Below, one piece after another: positions 8,183 to 16,721 of a stretch of 64,000 bases of DNA. The notes beneath the pieces were generated by a model. That model did no database searches. It was not told the origin of the DNA and was given only the letters and a program-made list of their open reading frames with translations. This DNA comes from an uncultured Paracoccaceae bacterium (lineage in GTDB: Bacteria; Pseudomonadota; Alphaproteobacteria; Rhodobacterales; Rhodobacteraceae), in contig CANNFQ010000002.1 of the NCBI GenBank assembly GCA_947503925.1, positions 310,001 to 374,000 of the forward strand, read 5' to 3'. How positions within the stretch are numbered: position 1 is the first letter of the stretch; each line of letters opens with the position of its first letter. Both the position numbers and the translations under genes were made by a program.

Positions 8183-9214
8183 CTATCCGTCCAGATCATC
8201 CCATTTCAGTTGGGTATTGCGGGTTACATCCCGCGTCAGGGTGCGGCCCAGGACCTTGTCGAAATCATAACCCGCAATTTCACCCGAACCGGGGCGGCGC
8301 GCCCAGATGTCGGCCTCGGTGATCACATGGCCTGCGGGCAGGTCCTTGTCGGCAACCACAGAGGCGCGGGCGAAACGATAAACGTCCTCCTCTGCGTTTG
8401 TCCGCTGCTTGGGGTTCATCAGGGCAGTGTGAATTTCGCGAGATCTGTCGATGATATGACGCAGTTCTGCCGGATCCATGGAATTGATGATATCGGGGCC
8501 TTTGCGATAACGGGTATCGGTATAGTGCCGTTCCAGGATGCACGCCCCAAGTGCCACAGAGGCCAGCGCCATGTCCGGGCCGATAGAATGGTCGGAAAAA
8601 CCGACAACGGCATTTGGAAAAGCGTTTTTCAGGTCCATCACACCCTGCAAGGAGACGATCTCGGGCGGGGAGGGGTAGAGGTTGGTGCATTCCAGCAGCG
8701 CATATTCGATCCCTGCCTGATCAAGGATATCAACGGAAGCGCGGATCGTTTCGATGCTTTGCATCCCTGTTGACATGATCACCGGTTTGCCCATCCGCGC
8801 GATATGACGGATCAGAGGCAGGTTATCGGCCTCGCCCGAACCGATTTTGAAGGCTGGCACATCCAGATCATGCAGGAAATCGGCCGCCGCCCGGCTGAAC
8901 GGTGTCGAAATCCAGATCATGCCGAGGCTTTCGGTATAGCGTTTCAGCGCTGCCTCATCCTCTTGCGACAGGGCGCAGGCGGCCATCACATCCCAGATCG
9001 ACACATCCGCATTGGGCGGAAAGATCTGTTTGGCCTCCTCTGTCATCTCGTCTTCGATGATGTGGGTCTGATGCTTGATCATTTCGCACCCGGCACCCGC
9101 GGCCAGGCGCACCATTTCCTTGGCAACTGACAGATCGCCGCCGTGATTAATCCCGATCTCGGCAATCACAAGCGGGGGGTGGGTTGGTCCAATCTCGCGG
9201 CCAGCGATTTTCAT
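8183..9214 (-). CDS. neuB: NeuB-family nonulosonate synthase (sialic/legionaminic/pseudaminic type)
   Basis: A 343-residue enzyme with an N-terminal NeuB TIM barrel (VIAEIGINHGGDLSVAKEM, FKIGSGEADNLPLI, GFSDHSIGPDMALASVALGA) and a C-terminal SAF domain (ARASVVADKDLPAGHVITEADI). NeuB enzymes condense phosphoenolpyruvate with an N-acetyl-hexosamine sugar to make a nine-carbon sugar acid. The exact substrate cannot be read from sequence. The cytidylyltransferase neuA is nearby on the same strand, but no NeuC-type epimerase is in the window. The product probably decorates surface polysaccharide. Confidence 0.87.
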   Translation of the reverse strand: MKIAGREIGPTHPPLVIAEIGINHGGDLSVAKEMVRLAAGAGCEMIKHQTHIIEDEMTEEAKQIFPPNADVSIWDVMAACALSQEDEAALKRYTESLGMIWISTPFSRAAADFLHDLDVPAFKIGSGEADNLPLIRHIARMGKPVIMSTGMQSIETIRASVDILDQAGIEYALLECTNLYPSPPEIVSLQGVMDLKNAFPNAVVGFSDHSIGPDMALASVALGACILERHYTDTRYRKGPDIINSMDPAELRHIIDRSREIHTALMNPKQRTNAEEDVYRFARASVVADKDLPAGHVITEADIWARRPGSGEIAGYDFDKVLGRTLTRDVTRNTQLKWDDLDG

Positions 9215-9340
9215 GGGGCGGCTCCTGCAACGTGTTTATGGTTCTTGTCTATGTGGTTTGAATGGCAGGGGCAAACCGGGCATTGCAATAGGGCGCATGA
9301 TGGGCCAAGTGATTGCGGGTAACCGCGCGCGCAGGCTGAG

Positions 9341-10048
9341 ATGATCCGCAAACTGTCAGAATACCTTGAAAAGAAGGAACACGATTGGCGCAAGTCATTC
9401 GGACACGACATTGTCGATCCGGCGGAGCGTCGGAAATCCCTGTGGCATCTGCGCTGGCTGGATCACGGCATTTTTCGCACCTTCTGGCATAATTTTGAAA
9501 AGGTTGCGCCGGGCGTTTATCGGTCTAACCAGCCCGATCCCAAACGGTTCAAGGCCTATGCTGCCATGGGGATCAAGACGGTGCTGAACCTGCGGGGTGA
9601 GGCCTTGCAACCCCATTATCTTTTTACCGAAGAAAGCTGTGTGGCTTACGGGATGACCCTGGTCCCCGTCAAACTCTCCGCCCGCCGCGCGCCCAAGCGC
9701 GAGCGGCTTTTGATGGTGCTGGATGCCTTCGACACGATGGAGCGCCCCTTTCTGATGCATTGCAAATCAGGGGCGGACCGCACCGGGCTTGTTGCAGCGA
9801 TTTATCTGCTGATCCATGAAGGGGCATCTATTGATGAGGCGCGCAAGCAACTCAGCTTTCGTTATCTGCATATCCGCAAGAGTACGACGGGCATTCTGGA
9901 TCATTTTCTGGATGTCTATGCAGAACGGCATGCGCAATCGCCCATTCCCATCGATGAGTGGATCCGGACGGAATATGATGCAGATGCGTTGGCCCGCAGC
10001 TATGACGCCAAGAAGAAATCAGAGCGTTTCTGGCAAGGGTGGCGTTAG
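9341..10048 (+). CDS. Dual-specificity/tyrosine phosphatase-like protein
   Basis: A 235-residue cytoplasmic protein with the Cys-based phosphatase loop HCKSGADRTG: His140, nucleophile Cys141 and Arg147. An upstream conserved segment is YRSNQPDPKRFKAYAAMGIK with VLNLRG. This is the pattern of PTP/DSP-like enzymes often found in capsule and surface-sugar regions. It is divergent from neuB, and its stop codon overlaps that of neuA in the opposite direction (10045-10048). It could dephosphorylate a tyrosine kinase or a phosphosugar such as NeuB product phosphate; the latter is speculation. Confidence 0.75.
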   Translation: MIRKLSEYLEKKEHDWRKSFGHDIVDPAERRKSLWHLRWLDHGIFRTFWHNFEKVAPGVYRSNQPDPKRFKAYAAMGIKTVLNLRGEALQPHYLFTEESCVAYGMTLVPVKLSARRAPKRERLLMVLDAFDTMERPFLMHCKSGADRTGLVAAIYLLIHEGASIDEARKQLSFRYLHIRKSTTGILDHFLDVYAERHAQSPIPIDEWIRTEYDADALARSYDAKKKSERFWQGWR

Positions 10049-10758
10049 GCTGGGTCGCGCACCCCATCGGCGATCTGTTTGCCCAAGAGGTATTCAATCA
10101 CGTCCCAGTCAAACGGGCTGTCCACGTCCAGCCCCCGTTCATTGGGCACGATCAGCGGGATCACATGCCCGTCAAACAGGCTTTGCGCGCTGCGCAGATA
10201 GGCCGGTTTGACCACGTAAACCAGCCCCACATGGTCATAGACCATCGGCGCCTGCTGACGCGCCACAACCCCGTGGGGCAGGGGTTTTGACACATGCAGC
10301 CCGCCGGTTTCATCCGTTTCCAGCATGTTGAAATAAGGGTTCTTGCGGCTCTCACAGCAGGACATGACCATATCTGGCGCGTCGCTGGCAAAAAGGTCCA
10401 GCCCGGCCTCGATATCCTGCGGCAGCCGTAAGGGCGATGTGCAATCCAGATCAAGAAAGGCCGAGGCGGGTCCGGTCTGCTTTTCCGTCTCACCCAAGGC
10501 ATGTTGCCAGACATGCCATTTCGCCGCCGTATCCGTTGCCAGTTCAGCCGGGCGCAGCCCGATATCGAGGCATCCCCGGCTGAGCGCATGTTCATAAATC
10601 GGTTCGGAATCGGTGGACACAACCACATGATCCACCCGGTCGCAGGCAAATAGCTGATCCAGCGACCAGTCGATCAGGTGTTTGCCATGCAGCATGCGGA
10701 AATTCTTGTTCGGCACGCCCTTGCTGCCTGCCCGTGCCCCGATATGCCCGATGATCAT
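10045..10758 (-). CDS. neuA: Acylneuraminate cytidylyltransferase family protein
   Basis: A 237-residue nucleotidyltransferase with the hallmark N-terminal GARAGSKGVPNKN, then VVVSTDSEPI and a C-terminal GLDVDSPFDWDVIEYLL. The family activates a nonulosonic acid with CTP to give the CMP-sugar. It works after NeuB, encoded 0.8 kb away. The TAA stop on the minus strand and the phosphatase TAG on the plus strand share bases, an unusually tight convergent junction. Confidence 0.88.
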   Translation of the reverse strand: MIIGHIGARAGSKGVPNKNFRMLHGKHLIDWSLDQLFACDRVDHVVVSTDSEPIYEHALSRGCLDIGLRPAELATDTAAKWHVWQHALGETEKQTGPASAFLDLDCTSPLRLPQDIEAGLDLFASDAPDMVMSCCESRKNPYFNMLETDETGGLHVSKPLPHGVVARQQAPMVYDHVGLVYVVKPAYLRSAQSLFDGHVIPLIVPNERGLDVDSPFDWDVIEYLLGKQIADGVRDPA

Positions 10759-10809
10759 GCTGTTATCCTTCGTTCTGTGCTGCTGGTTTGGCTGATCAGC
10801 GGGTGCTGG

Positions 10810-11352
10810 TCAATCTGTCTGCTGGCTGACCCGATCCAGAACGAAGCCCAAGCGATTTTCTACGGTCGTTTCGGGCAGCAGGACACTCTTGTGCCCCAAA
10901 CGGTCCAACGCATTGTGCAACAGTTCGTATTCTGCCTTTGCCTGCGCGAAATCATGTTGCCGTTCCGCGTCATTACAAAACAGCTCCGGCCATGGCGGGG
11001 CCAAGAAGACCGGATCAGTGTAGTGTTTGATCTGGCCCAATACCGTCTCAATAGGGATGGCGGTTGCATGTTCCAACGCCACCGCCGCATCGATCAGCCC
11101 TCGATCGAAGAACACCAAGCCGGGGGCAGACGCGACGCTATCCAGATCGGATTTTGCCATGTCGATGGCGCATCGCGCGAATGCTGCAAGATCGACCCAA
11201 GGAAGTGTCGCATCGTCCCCACCCGCCAGCGCTGCGCGCACGATCCTTCGCCCCGGTTCTTCGACAACGCGATGCCCGGCCGATTTGAGTGCGGCCATAA
11301 GGGTTGATTTGCCCCCGCCGGAGCAGCCAGAGATCAGGATACGGTTTTGCAT
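10810..11352 (-). CDS. AAA_28-like P-loop ATPase/kinase
   Basis: A 180-residue P-loop protein starting MQNRILISGCSGGGKSTLM, with Walker A GCSGGGKST at about residues 9-17. A Walker-B-like FFDRGLIDA is near residue 85, and a Tyr/Asp-containing TDPVFLAPPWPELF segment follows. This resembles the AAA_28 predicted ATPase/kinase family, whose substrate is unknown. It lies 51 bases upstream of neuA on the same strand and may be co-transcribed with it. Confidence 0.75.
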   Translation of the reverse strand: MQNRILISGCSGGGKSTLMAALKSAGHRVVEEPGRRIVRAALAGGDDATLPWVDLAAFARCAIDMAKSDLDSVASAPGLVFFDRGLIDAAVALEHATAIPIETVLGQIKHYTDPVFLAPPWPELFCNDAERQHDFAQAKAEYELLHNALDRLGHKSVLLPETTVENRLGFVLDRVSQQTD

Positions 11353-11389
11353 AATGATACCCTAGCAGGATGCGGCCCCCAAACATAGC

Positions 11390-11413
11390 AAAGGCCCGCA
11401 TTTGCGGGCCTTT
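11390..11413 (-). terminator. Intrinsic terminator after the cox operon
   Basis: AAAGGCCCGC (11390-11399) pairs with GCGGGCCTTT (11404-11413) around a 4-base loop. It lies 29 bases past the coxM stop on the minus strand. The A- and T-flanked stem could work in both directions. Confidence 0.8.
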
Positions 11414-11441
11414 GAAGCAGTTCACTGCTCAGGGATTGGCC

Positions 11442-12233
11442 TTAGCTTGCGGCGTCGACCGCCCGCTTGGTATTCACCTTCACCAGATGCGCCCGGTAGG
11501 CGGATGATCCGTGCAGATCGGCGATCATGCCGTCGGCGTCCATGTTGAGCCCATCCAGAGTGCTGGCCGAGAAATCGGCAGATAGCGCCGCCTCCGCCTC
11601 AGCCCAGCGGAACACACCGTTTTCGGATGCGCCGGTGACAGCCACCCGGACCCCGTCGGCATATTTGGCGACAAACACCCCGACCAGCGCAAAGCGTGAG
11701 GCCGGTTGCAGGAACTTCTGGTAATTGGCCGCCTGCGGGACGGGGAATCGCACTTCGGTGATCACTTCGCCTTCGTCCAGGGCTGTGCTGAACATGCCTT
11801 GGAAATAGTCATCGGCGGCAATCTCGCGATTATTGGTCACGATGGTTGCCCCTGATGCCAGGGCCGCAGCGGGGTAGCAGGCGGCAGGGTCGTTATTGGC
11901 CAGTGACCCGCCGATTGTACCCCGGTTACGCACCGCGGGGTCGCCGATATGGCTGGCCAATGCGGCAAGACCCGGGTAGTGGGCGGCAGCTTCGCGGGAA
12001 ACAGTGGCATGGGTGGTGGCCCCGCCAATGCAAACCGCCCCGTCATCGCCGACGCAGACGCCCTGCATTTCGCCGATGCCCGACAGGCTGACCAGTTTGG
12101 ACGGGGCCGCCAATCGCTGCTTCAGCGTGGGGATCAGGGTTTGCCCGCCACCCAGCGCCTGCGCATCTTCGCCTTGCAATGCCGTGACCGCATCCGCGAT
12201 TGTGGAAGGCCGTTCGATATCAAAAGCATACAT
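11442..12233 (-). CDS. coxM: Molybdenum hydroxylase FAD-binding subunit (CoxM-type)
   Basis: A 263-residue medium subunit of the xanthine oxidase/CO dehydrogenase family. FAD-binding motifs are ALGGGQTLIP near residues 26-35 and the TIGGSLANNDPA block near 109-120. It passes electrons from the iron-sulfur subunit to FAD. It is the last gene of the coxG-coxS-coxL-coxM run and follows coxL by 14 bases. The substrate is set by the large subunit, which is form II here, so the cox name describes family and not proven activity. Confidence 0.9.
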   Translation of the reverse strand: MYAFDIERPSTIADAVTALQGEDAQALGGGQTLIPTLKQRLAAPSKLVSLSGIGEMQGVCVGDDGAVCIGGATTHATVSREAAAHYPGLAALASHIGDPAVRNRGTIGGSLANNDPAACYPAAALASGATIVTNNREIAADDYFQGMFSTALDEGEVITEVRFPVPQAANYQKFLQPASRFALVGVFVAKYADGVRVAVTGASENGVFRWAEAEAALSADFSASTLDGLNMDADGMIADLHGSSAYRAHLVKVNTKRAVDAAS

Positions 12234-12247
12234 GTCTGTTTCCTCCC

Positions 12248-14614
12248 TTATGCGTTATTCATTGCTTCCCAGACGCGGGAAGGCGACATGGGCATATCGA
12301 TATGGGTGACGTTCTTGCCCCCCGATTGCAGCGCATCAATCACAGCGTTGACCACCGATGGGGGGGAGCCGATGGCCCCCGCCTCACCACAACCCTTCAC
12401 CCCTAGCGGGTTATGTGTGCAGGGTGTCTGGCATGAATGATCGACGCTGTAGAACGGCAGATCATCGGCCCTTGGCATGGCGTAATCCATATAGGATGCG
12501 CTGATCAGTTGGCCATCTTCGTCATAGGCGCAGTTTTCCAGCAAGGCCTGTCCGACACCCTGTGCGATGCCGCCATGAACCTGCCCGGACACGATCATCG
12601 GGTTGATGACGTTGCCGAAATCATCCGCCGCACTGAACCGTTCAATGGTGACCTTGCCGGTGTCGGGGTCCACTTCGACCTCGCAGGCATAGGCGCCGGC
12701 GGGGTAGGTGAAGTTGGCGGGGTCATAAAACGCCGTCTCCTCCAGCCCCGGTTCGATATCCTCCAGCGGATAGTTATGCGGCACATAGGCGGCCAGTGTC
12801 ACATCGCCCCAGGCCACCGATTTGTCGGTGCCAGCCACGCTGAACTGGCCATCTTTCAGCTCGATATCCGCGTCAGAGGCTTCGAGCAGGTGGGCCGCAA
12901 TCTTTTTGGCCTTGTTGATCACCTTTTCAGCGGCGCGCACCATGGCAGAGCCGCAAACGGCGAGCGACCGCGACCCGTAAGTCCCCATCCCGAAGGGGAT
13001 CTTGGACGTGTCGCCATGCACGATATCAATCTGATCCTCTGGGATGCCGATCATCTCGGAAATCACCTGCGGGAAGGATGTTTCGTGCCCCTGTCCGTGG
13101 CTGTGCGCACCAACCATCACGCTGATCGATCCGGTGGCGTTGACCCGCACGGTGGCCGCATCATAAAGCCCGGCACGCGCGCCCAGCTGCCCCACAAGGT
13201 TTGACGGGGCGATGCCGCAGGCCTCGATATAGCAGTTCACGCCAAGACCGCGCAGCTTGCCATTCTTTTCGCTTTCGGCGCGGCGGGCAGCGAAACCGCC
13301 GATATCGGCGATCTCTTCCAGCTTGGCCATCGTCGCCTCGTAATCGCCAGTGTCATATTCCACGGCCACGGGCGTGGCATAGGGGAATTCGGTGACAAAG
13401 TTCTGGCGACGCAGGGCAATCGGATCAACGCCACGTTCGCGGGCGGCCTTGTCGATGACGCGTTCCAGCTGGAATGTGGCCTCGGGGCGGCCCGCGCCAC
13501 GATAGGCATCAACTGGCACTGTGTTGGTGAACATCGCCTTAACGTTTACATAGATCAGCGGGGTTTTATAGTTACCCGCCATTAGCGTGCCATGCAGCCA
13601 GGTTGGGACCGATGATGCGAAGGTCGACAGATAAGCGCCCATATTAGCGTAGGTTTCAGTTCGCACAGCGGTGAAGTTATTATCCGCGTCCATCGCCAGT
13701 TCGATCTTGGTCACATGGTCGCGGCCATGGGCGTCTGACATGAATGCCTCTGACCGGGTGGAGGTCCATTTGACCGGCCGGTTCACCGCCTTGGCGGCGA
13801 AGGTGCAGAACGCTTCCTCGGCATAGTGGAAGATTTTGGTGCCAAAGCCGCCACCGACATCAGGGGCGACAACACGCAGCTTATGTTCGGGAATGCCCAG
13901 CACGAAGGCACCCATCAGCAGACGGATCACGTGCGGGTTCTGGCTGGTTGTATGCAGCGTGTGCATGTCATCGGATCGAGAATATTCGCCGACCGCGACC
14001 CGTGGTTCCATCGGGTTGGCCACCAGCCGGTTATTGACCAGTTCCAGTGTGGTGACATGGGCGGCGTCCTTGATCGCCTGATCCACAGCATCGCGGTTTT
14101 CTTCGACAAAGCCCCAGTCGTAACAGATGTTAGAGGTCAGATCGTCGTGCACCTTGGTGCTGCCATCGGCGGCGGCGGCTTTCATATCGACCACGGCGGG
14201 TTTTTCGGTCAGGTCCAGCACGATAGCCTCCGCGGCGTCGCGGGCCTGTGCGAGTGTTTCACCCACCACGGCGGCGACAATCTCGCCAACATGGCGGATC
14301 GTGCCATGGGCGATGACCGGGTGCCTTGGTTCTTGCATCGGTTCACCAAAACGGTCGGTGACTTGCCAGCCGCAGGGGATGCCGCCAACGGCTTCAAAAT
14401 CGGCGCCGGTAAAAATTTGCACGACGCCGGGCATTGCTGCTGCTGCGGATGTGTCGATGCTGTTGATCGTCGCATGGGCCACATCGGCGCGCAGAAAATG
14501 GACGTAAGTCTGGCCGTAAATGTTGATATCGTCAGTATATTTACCGGCCCCGGTCAAAAACCGCACGTCTTCGCGCCGCTTCGGGCTGGCCCCGATTCCA
14601 CTGTCTTTTGGCAT
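12248..14614 (-). CDS. Form II CoxL-type molybdenum hydroxylase large subunit
   Basis: A 788-residue molybdopterin-cytosine-dinucleotide subunit. The active-site loop is AYRGAGR at residues 370-376, the signature of form II enzymes; true aerobic CO dehydrogenase (form I) has AYxCSFR with a copper-binding cysteine, absent here. The catalytic Glu is in KGCGEAGAIGSPP near residue 744. Other family motifs are PDVGGGFGTK at 251-260 and GAHSHGQGHETSFPQ. Form II members oxidise aldehydes, purines or other heterocycles, and most are uncharacterised. Being downstream of pedF and a MoxJ-like gene on the same strand, an aldehyde substrate from alcohol oxidation is a reasonable inference. Confidence 0.9.
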   Translation of the reverse strand: MPKDSGIGASPKRREDVRFLTGAGKYTDDINIYGQTYVHFLRADVAHATINSIDTSAAAAMPGVVQIFTGADFEAVGGIPCGWQVTDRFGEPMQEPRHPVIAHGTIRHVGEIVAAVVGETLAQARDAAEAIVLDLTEKPAVVDMKAAAADGSTKVHDDLTSNICYDWGFVEENRDAVDQAIKDAAHVTTLELVNNRLVANPMEPRVAVGEYSRSDDMHTLHTTSQNPHVIRLLMGAFVLGIPEHKLRVVAPDVGGGFGTKIFHYAEEAFCTFAAKAVNRPVKWTSTRSEAFMSDAHGRDHVTKIELAMDADNNFTAVRTETYANMGAYLSTFASSVPTWLHGTLMAGNYKTPLIYVNVKAMFTNTVPVDAYRGAGRPEATFQLERVIDKAARERGVDPIALRRQNFVTEFPYATPVAVEYDTGDYEATMAKLEEIADIGGFAARRAESEKNGKLRGLGVNCYIEACGIAPSNLVGQLGARAGLYDAATVRVNATGSISVMVGAHSHGQGHETSFPQVISEMIGIPEDQIDIVHGDTSKIPFGMGTYGSRSLAVCGSAMVRAAEKVINKAKKIAAHLLEASDADIELKDGQFSVAGTDKSVAWGDVTLAAYVPHNYPLEDIEPGLEETAFYDPANFTYPAGAYACEVEVDPDTGKVTIERFSAADDFGNVINPMIVSGQVHGGIAQGVGQALLENCAYDEDGQLISASYMDYAMPRADDLPFYSVDHSCQTPCTHNPLGVKGCGEAGAIGSPPSVVNAVIDALQSGGKNVTHIDMPMSPSRVWEAMNNA

Positions 14615-14632
14615 TATTTTTCCTCCCAGAGC

Positions 14633-14687
14633 GATGGGTTAAAACCCATCTTACATTGCAACAGCGTAAGATGGGTCTTGACCCATC
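14633..14687. repeat. Nested inverted repeat between coxL and coxS
   Basis: Two 22-base arms (14633-14654 and 14666-14687) are inverted copies of each other with two mismatches around an 11-base spacer. Each arm is itself palindromic (GATGGGTT..AACCCATC and GATGGGTC..GACCCATC). This is a dyad of dyads typical of dispersed intergenic repeats. It fills most of the 85-base coxS-coxL gap and could also reduce read-through or stabilise the upstream mRNA. Confidence 0.75.
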
Positions 14688-14699
14688 CCGCATTAAACA

Positions 14700-15185
14700 T
14701 CACTCGGCTGCAATCGCAGCCACATCCTGACCTGAGGCCGCCATGATCGCCTTGACGATATTGTGGTAGCCCGTGCAGCGGCAAATATTGCCTTCCAGAT
14801 ATTCCCGGATCTCTGCCTCGGTGGGTGTTGGGTTCTCTTTCAGCAAGGCTGCGGCTGACATCACCATCCCAGGTGTGCAGAACCCGCATTGCAGCCCATG
14901 GTGATCCTGAAACGCCTGCTGGATGACCGATAGGGATCCATCGGCATTCGCCTCGCCCTCAATCGTCGCCACTTCGGCCCCGTCCGCCTCGACCGCGAAC
15001 ATTGTGCAGGCTTTCACGGCAGCGCCGTTCACATGGACAACACAGGCCCCGCATTGTGACGTGTCGCAGCCGACATGCGTCCCGGTCAGACGCAGGTCAT
15101 CGCGCAAAAACGATGACAGCAGCGTCCGACCTTCGACATCGCCGGATACCTCTCGACCATTCACGGTCATTGATACTGAAGCCAT
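14700..15185 (-). CDS. coxS: Molybdenum hydroxylase 2Fe-2S subunit (CoxS-type)
   Basis: A 161-residue small subunit with two [2Fe-2S] clusters. The plant-type ferredoxin ligands are [14 protein letters not shown] with a later KACTMFA cysteine, and the C-terminal helical cluster ligands are [10 protein letters not shown] and NICRCTGYH. It transfers electrons between molybdopterin and FAD. I chose the ATG at 15185 because GGGAGGAAGAA precedes it; the reading from 15221 lacks such a site. It begins 32 bases after the coxG stop. Confidence 0.93.
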   Translation of the reverse strand: MASVSMTVNGREVSGDVEGRTLLSSFLRDDLRLTGTHVGCDTSQCGACVVHVNGAAVKACTMFAVEADGAEVATIEGEANADGSLSVIQQAFQDHHGLQCGFCTPGMVMSAAALLKENPTPTEAEIREYLEGNICRCTGYHNIVKAIMAASGQDVAAIAAE

Positions 15186-15217
15186 TTCTTCCTCCCTTTC
15201 GCATTGATATCGCTGGT

Positions 15218-15736
15218 TCACGCGCCTTTAAGCTTACTGAACCAGCCTTTTTTCTTGGTGTCTTCTGTTGTGTCTGCCGCATCGTCATCTTCACTTGGTG
15301 GCTCCACGGCCTCTTGAAAATTAGCGAAGAACTGATCGGCCATCTTCTTGGCAAAGCCATCGATGATCCGCGAGCCGAGCTGCGCGATCTTGCCGCCCAC
15401 CTTCGCCTCTACATCATAGTGCAGGACGGTCGCGTCACCGTCGGTTTCCAGTCGCACATCGGCACCGCCCTTGGCGAAACCTGCTGGTCCGCCTTTGCCT
15501 TCACCGCTGATGGTCAGGCTTTCATGTTCAACCCTGTCGCTGATCGTCACCGCTCCTTTGAACGTGGCTTTCACCGGTCCAACCTTCTGGACCACGGTCG
15601 CCTCAAACCCCTCATCCGCTGATCCTGACATCTCGGTACAACCCGGCACACAGGCCTTAAGCACGTCGGGGTCCAGCAGTCCCGTCCAGACGGTGTTGAT
15701 ATCTGCATTGATGGTACGGCTTCCGGTAAGGTTCAT
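15218..15736 (-). CDS. coxG: CoxG-like SRPBCC protein
   Basis: A 172-residue protein of the START/SRPBCC fold, beginning [17 protein letters not shown] with the typical [17 protein letters not shown] block. A charged Asp/Glu linker and a Lys-rich amphipathic end ([12 protein letters not shown]) follow, which may tether it to the membrane. CoxG proteins are thought to anchor CO dehydrogenase to the membrane or help its maturation. It is the first gene of this block; the MoxJ-like gene ends 81 bases upstream on the same strand with no clear terminator between. Confidence 0.85.
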   Translation of the reverse strand: MNLTGSRTINADINTVWTGLLDPDVLKACVPGCTEMSGSADEGFEATVVQKVGPVKATFKGAVTISDRVEHESLTISGEGKGGPAGFAKGGADVRLETDGDATVLHYDVEAKVGGKIAQLGSRIIDGFAKKMADQFFANFQEAVEPPSEDDDAADTTEDTKKKGWFSKLKGA

Positions 15737-15817
15737 TGGTGCGTCCGTTTCGTTGTGAGTAGGAGAGTATGATCCCATGCCGCAGAGCGATATGCGACCA
15801 AGGGTGTAGTTATCGAA

Positions 15818-16711
15818 CTATCGGTCCGGGGATTGAAAGCTAAGCCCATAACTTTCGTAGATTTCCGCGATCCGTCCGTCCTGTAAAGCGAAATTCACAG
15901 CATCATCGACCGCGTAGGATAGCGGGCGGTAGCGGAAATTGACGGCCACCCCTAACGTCCAGCGGCTGACGGCAAAGCCTGCAAGTGGTGGCTGATGTAC
16001 ATCTGTTTTGTCCGTTAACCCCTTTTCCAATTGCCCCAAAGGCCCCATGACCGCCATCACGTCCCCCGCGTTCAGCGCGTCCATCGCCGCCCCGGTGGTC
16101 GCGAAGCGCTGCATGTTTTCGGCCAATTGTCCCCCTGCGAATGATGACAGGTAGAAATCGGCAATCGAGTCATTTTCCACCCCGACACTGTCAAAGCGGA
16201 AATAGGCCGGGACGGGTTTTTCGTCCGGGTAGGATGCCTTGGCATAGGCAATCGCTATCGATTCGGCCGCATATTGTCCGGTGAACACCACCTGTTCGAC
16301 CCGACATTTGAAGGCAGAATCGTAGGGCACCCGCATCATCACATTGGCTACCCGCCCGCCGATCAGCGGCCCTTTCCAGATGTTGTTGCGCAGGTCGGCT
16401 TCCAGGTTTTCGGCGGCATCAATGAAATTGAACCGGGCCTCGACACCCAGATCGGCGGCGATGATACGCGCAATATCGATATCAACCCCCTTGGCCTGCC
16501 CGCCATCCTGCCATGAATAGGGGGGAAAGCTGTCATAGACAGCAAACAGCATGTGGCCCTGTTCTTGAATCTGGTCGAGCTCCTGACCCACGATGTCGCG
16601 CCCCACATTCTGGGGGCGCTGTTGCGGCGTATAGTCCGCGCAAGGGTCATCGGCAAAGGCCGGGCTGGCCAGCGCCATGCACAGGCCGACAAAAACGGGT
16701 CTTATGATCAC
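15818..16711 (-). CDS. Quinoprotein dehydrogenase-associated binding protein (MoxJ-like)
   Basis: A family 3 periplasmic binding-protein fold of 297 residues with signal peptide (VIIRPVFVGLCMALASPAFA). The conserved opening is ELDQIQEQGHMLFAVYDSFPPYSW, followed by GVDIDIARIIAADLGV. I match it to the MoxJ-related group of PQQ dehydrogenase accessory proteins (TIGR03871 type, from memory), which lost transport function and assist the dehydrogenase or its cytochrome. The GTG start at 16711 has AAGGAT 7 bases upstream. It follows pedF directly. Confidence 0.8.
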   Translation of the reverse strand: MIIRPVFVGLCMALASPAFADDPCADYTPQQRPQNVGRDIVGQELDQIQEQGHMLFAVYDSFPPYSWQDGGQAKGVDIDIARIIAADLGVEARFNFIDAAENLEADLRNNIWKGPLIGGRVANVMMRVPYDSAFKCRVEQVVFTGQYAAESIAIAYAKASYPDEKPVPAYFRFDSVGVENDSIADFYLSSFAGGQLAENMQRFATTGAAMDALNAGDVMAVMGPLGQLEKGLTDKTDVHQPPLAGFAVSRWTLGVAVNFRYRPLSYAVDDAVNFALQDGRIAEIYESYGLSFQSPDR

Positions 16712-16721
16712 TGGCGATCCT

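Noticed and set aside
12248..14614. Aerobic CO dehydrogenase large subunit (form I)
   Set aside because: The active-site loop is AYRGAGR, not AYxCSFR, so the copper-binding cysteine of true CO dehydrogenase is missing.
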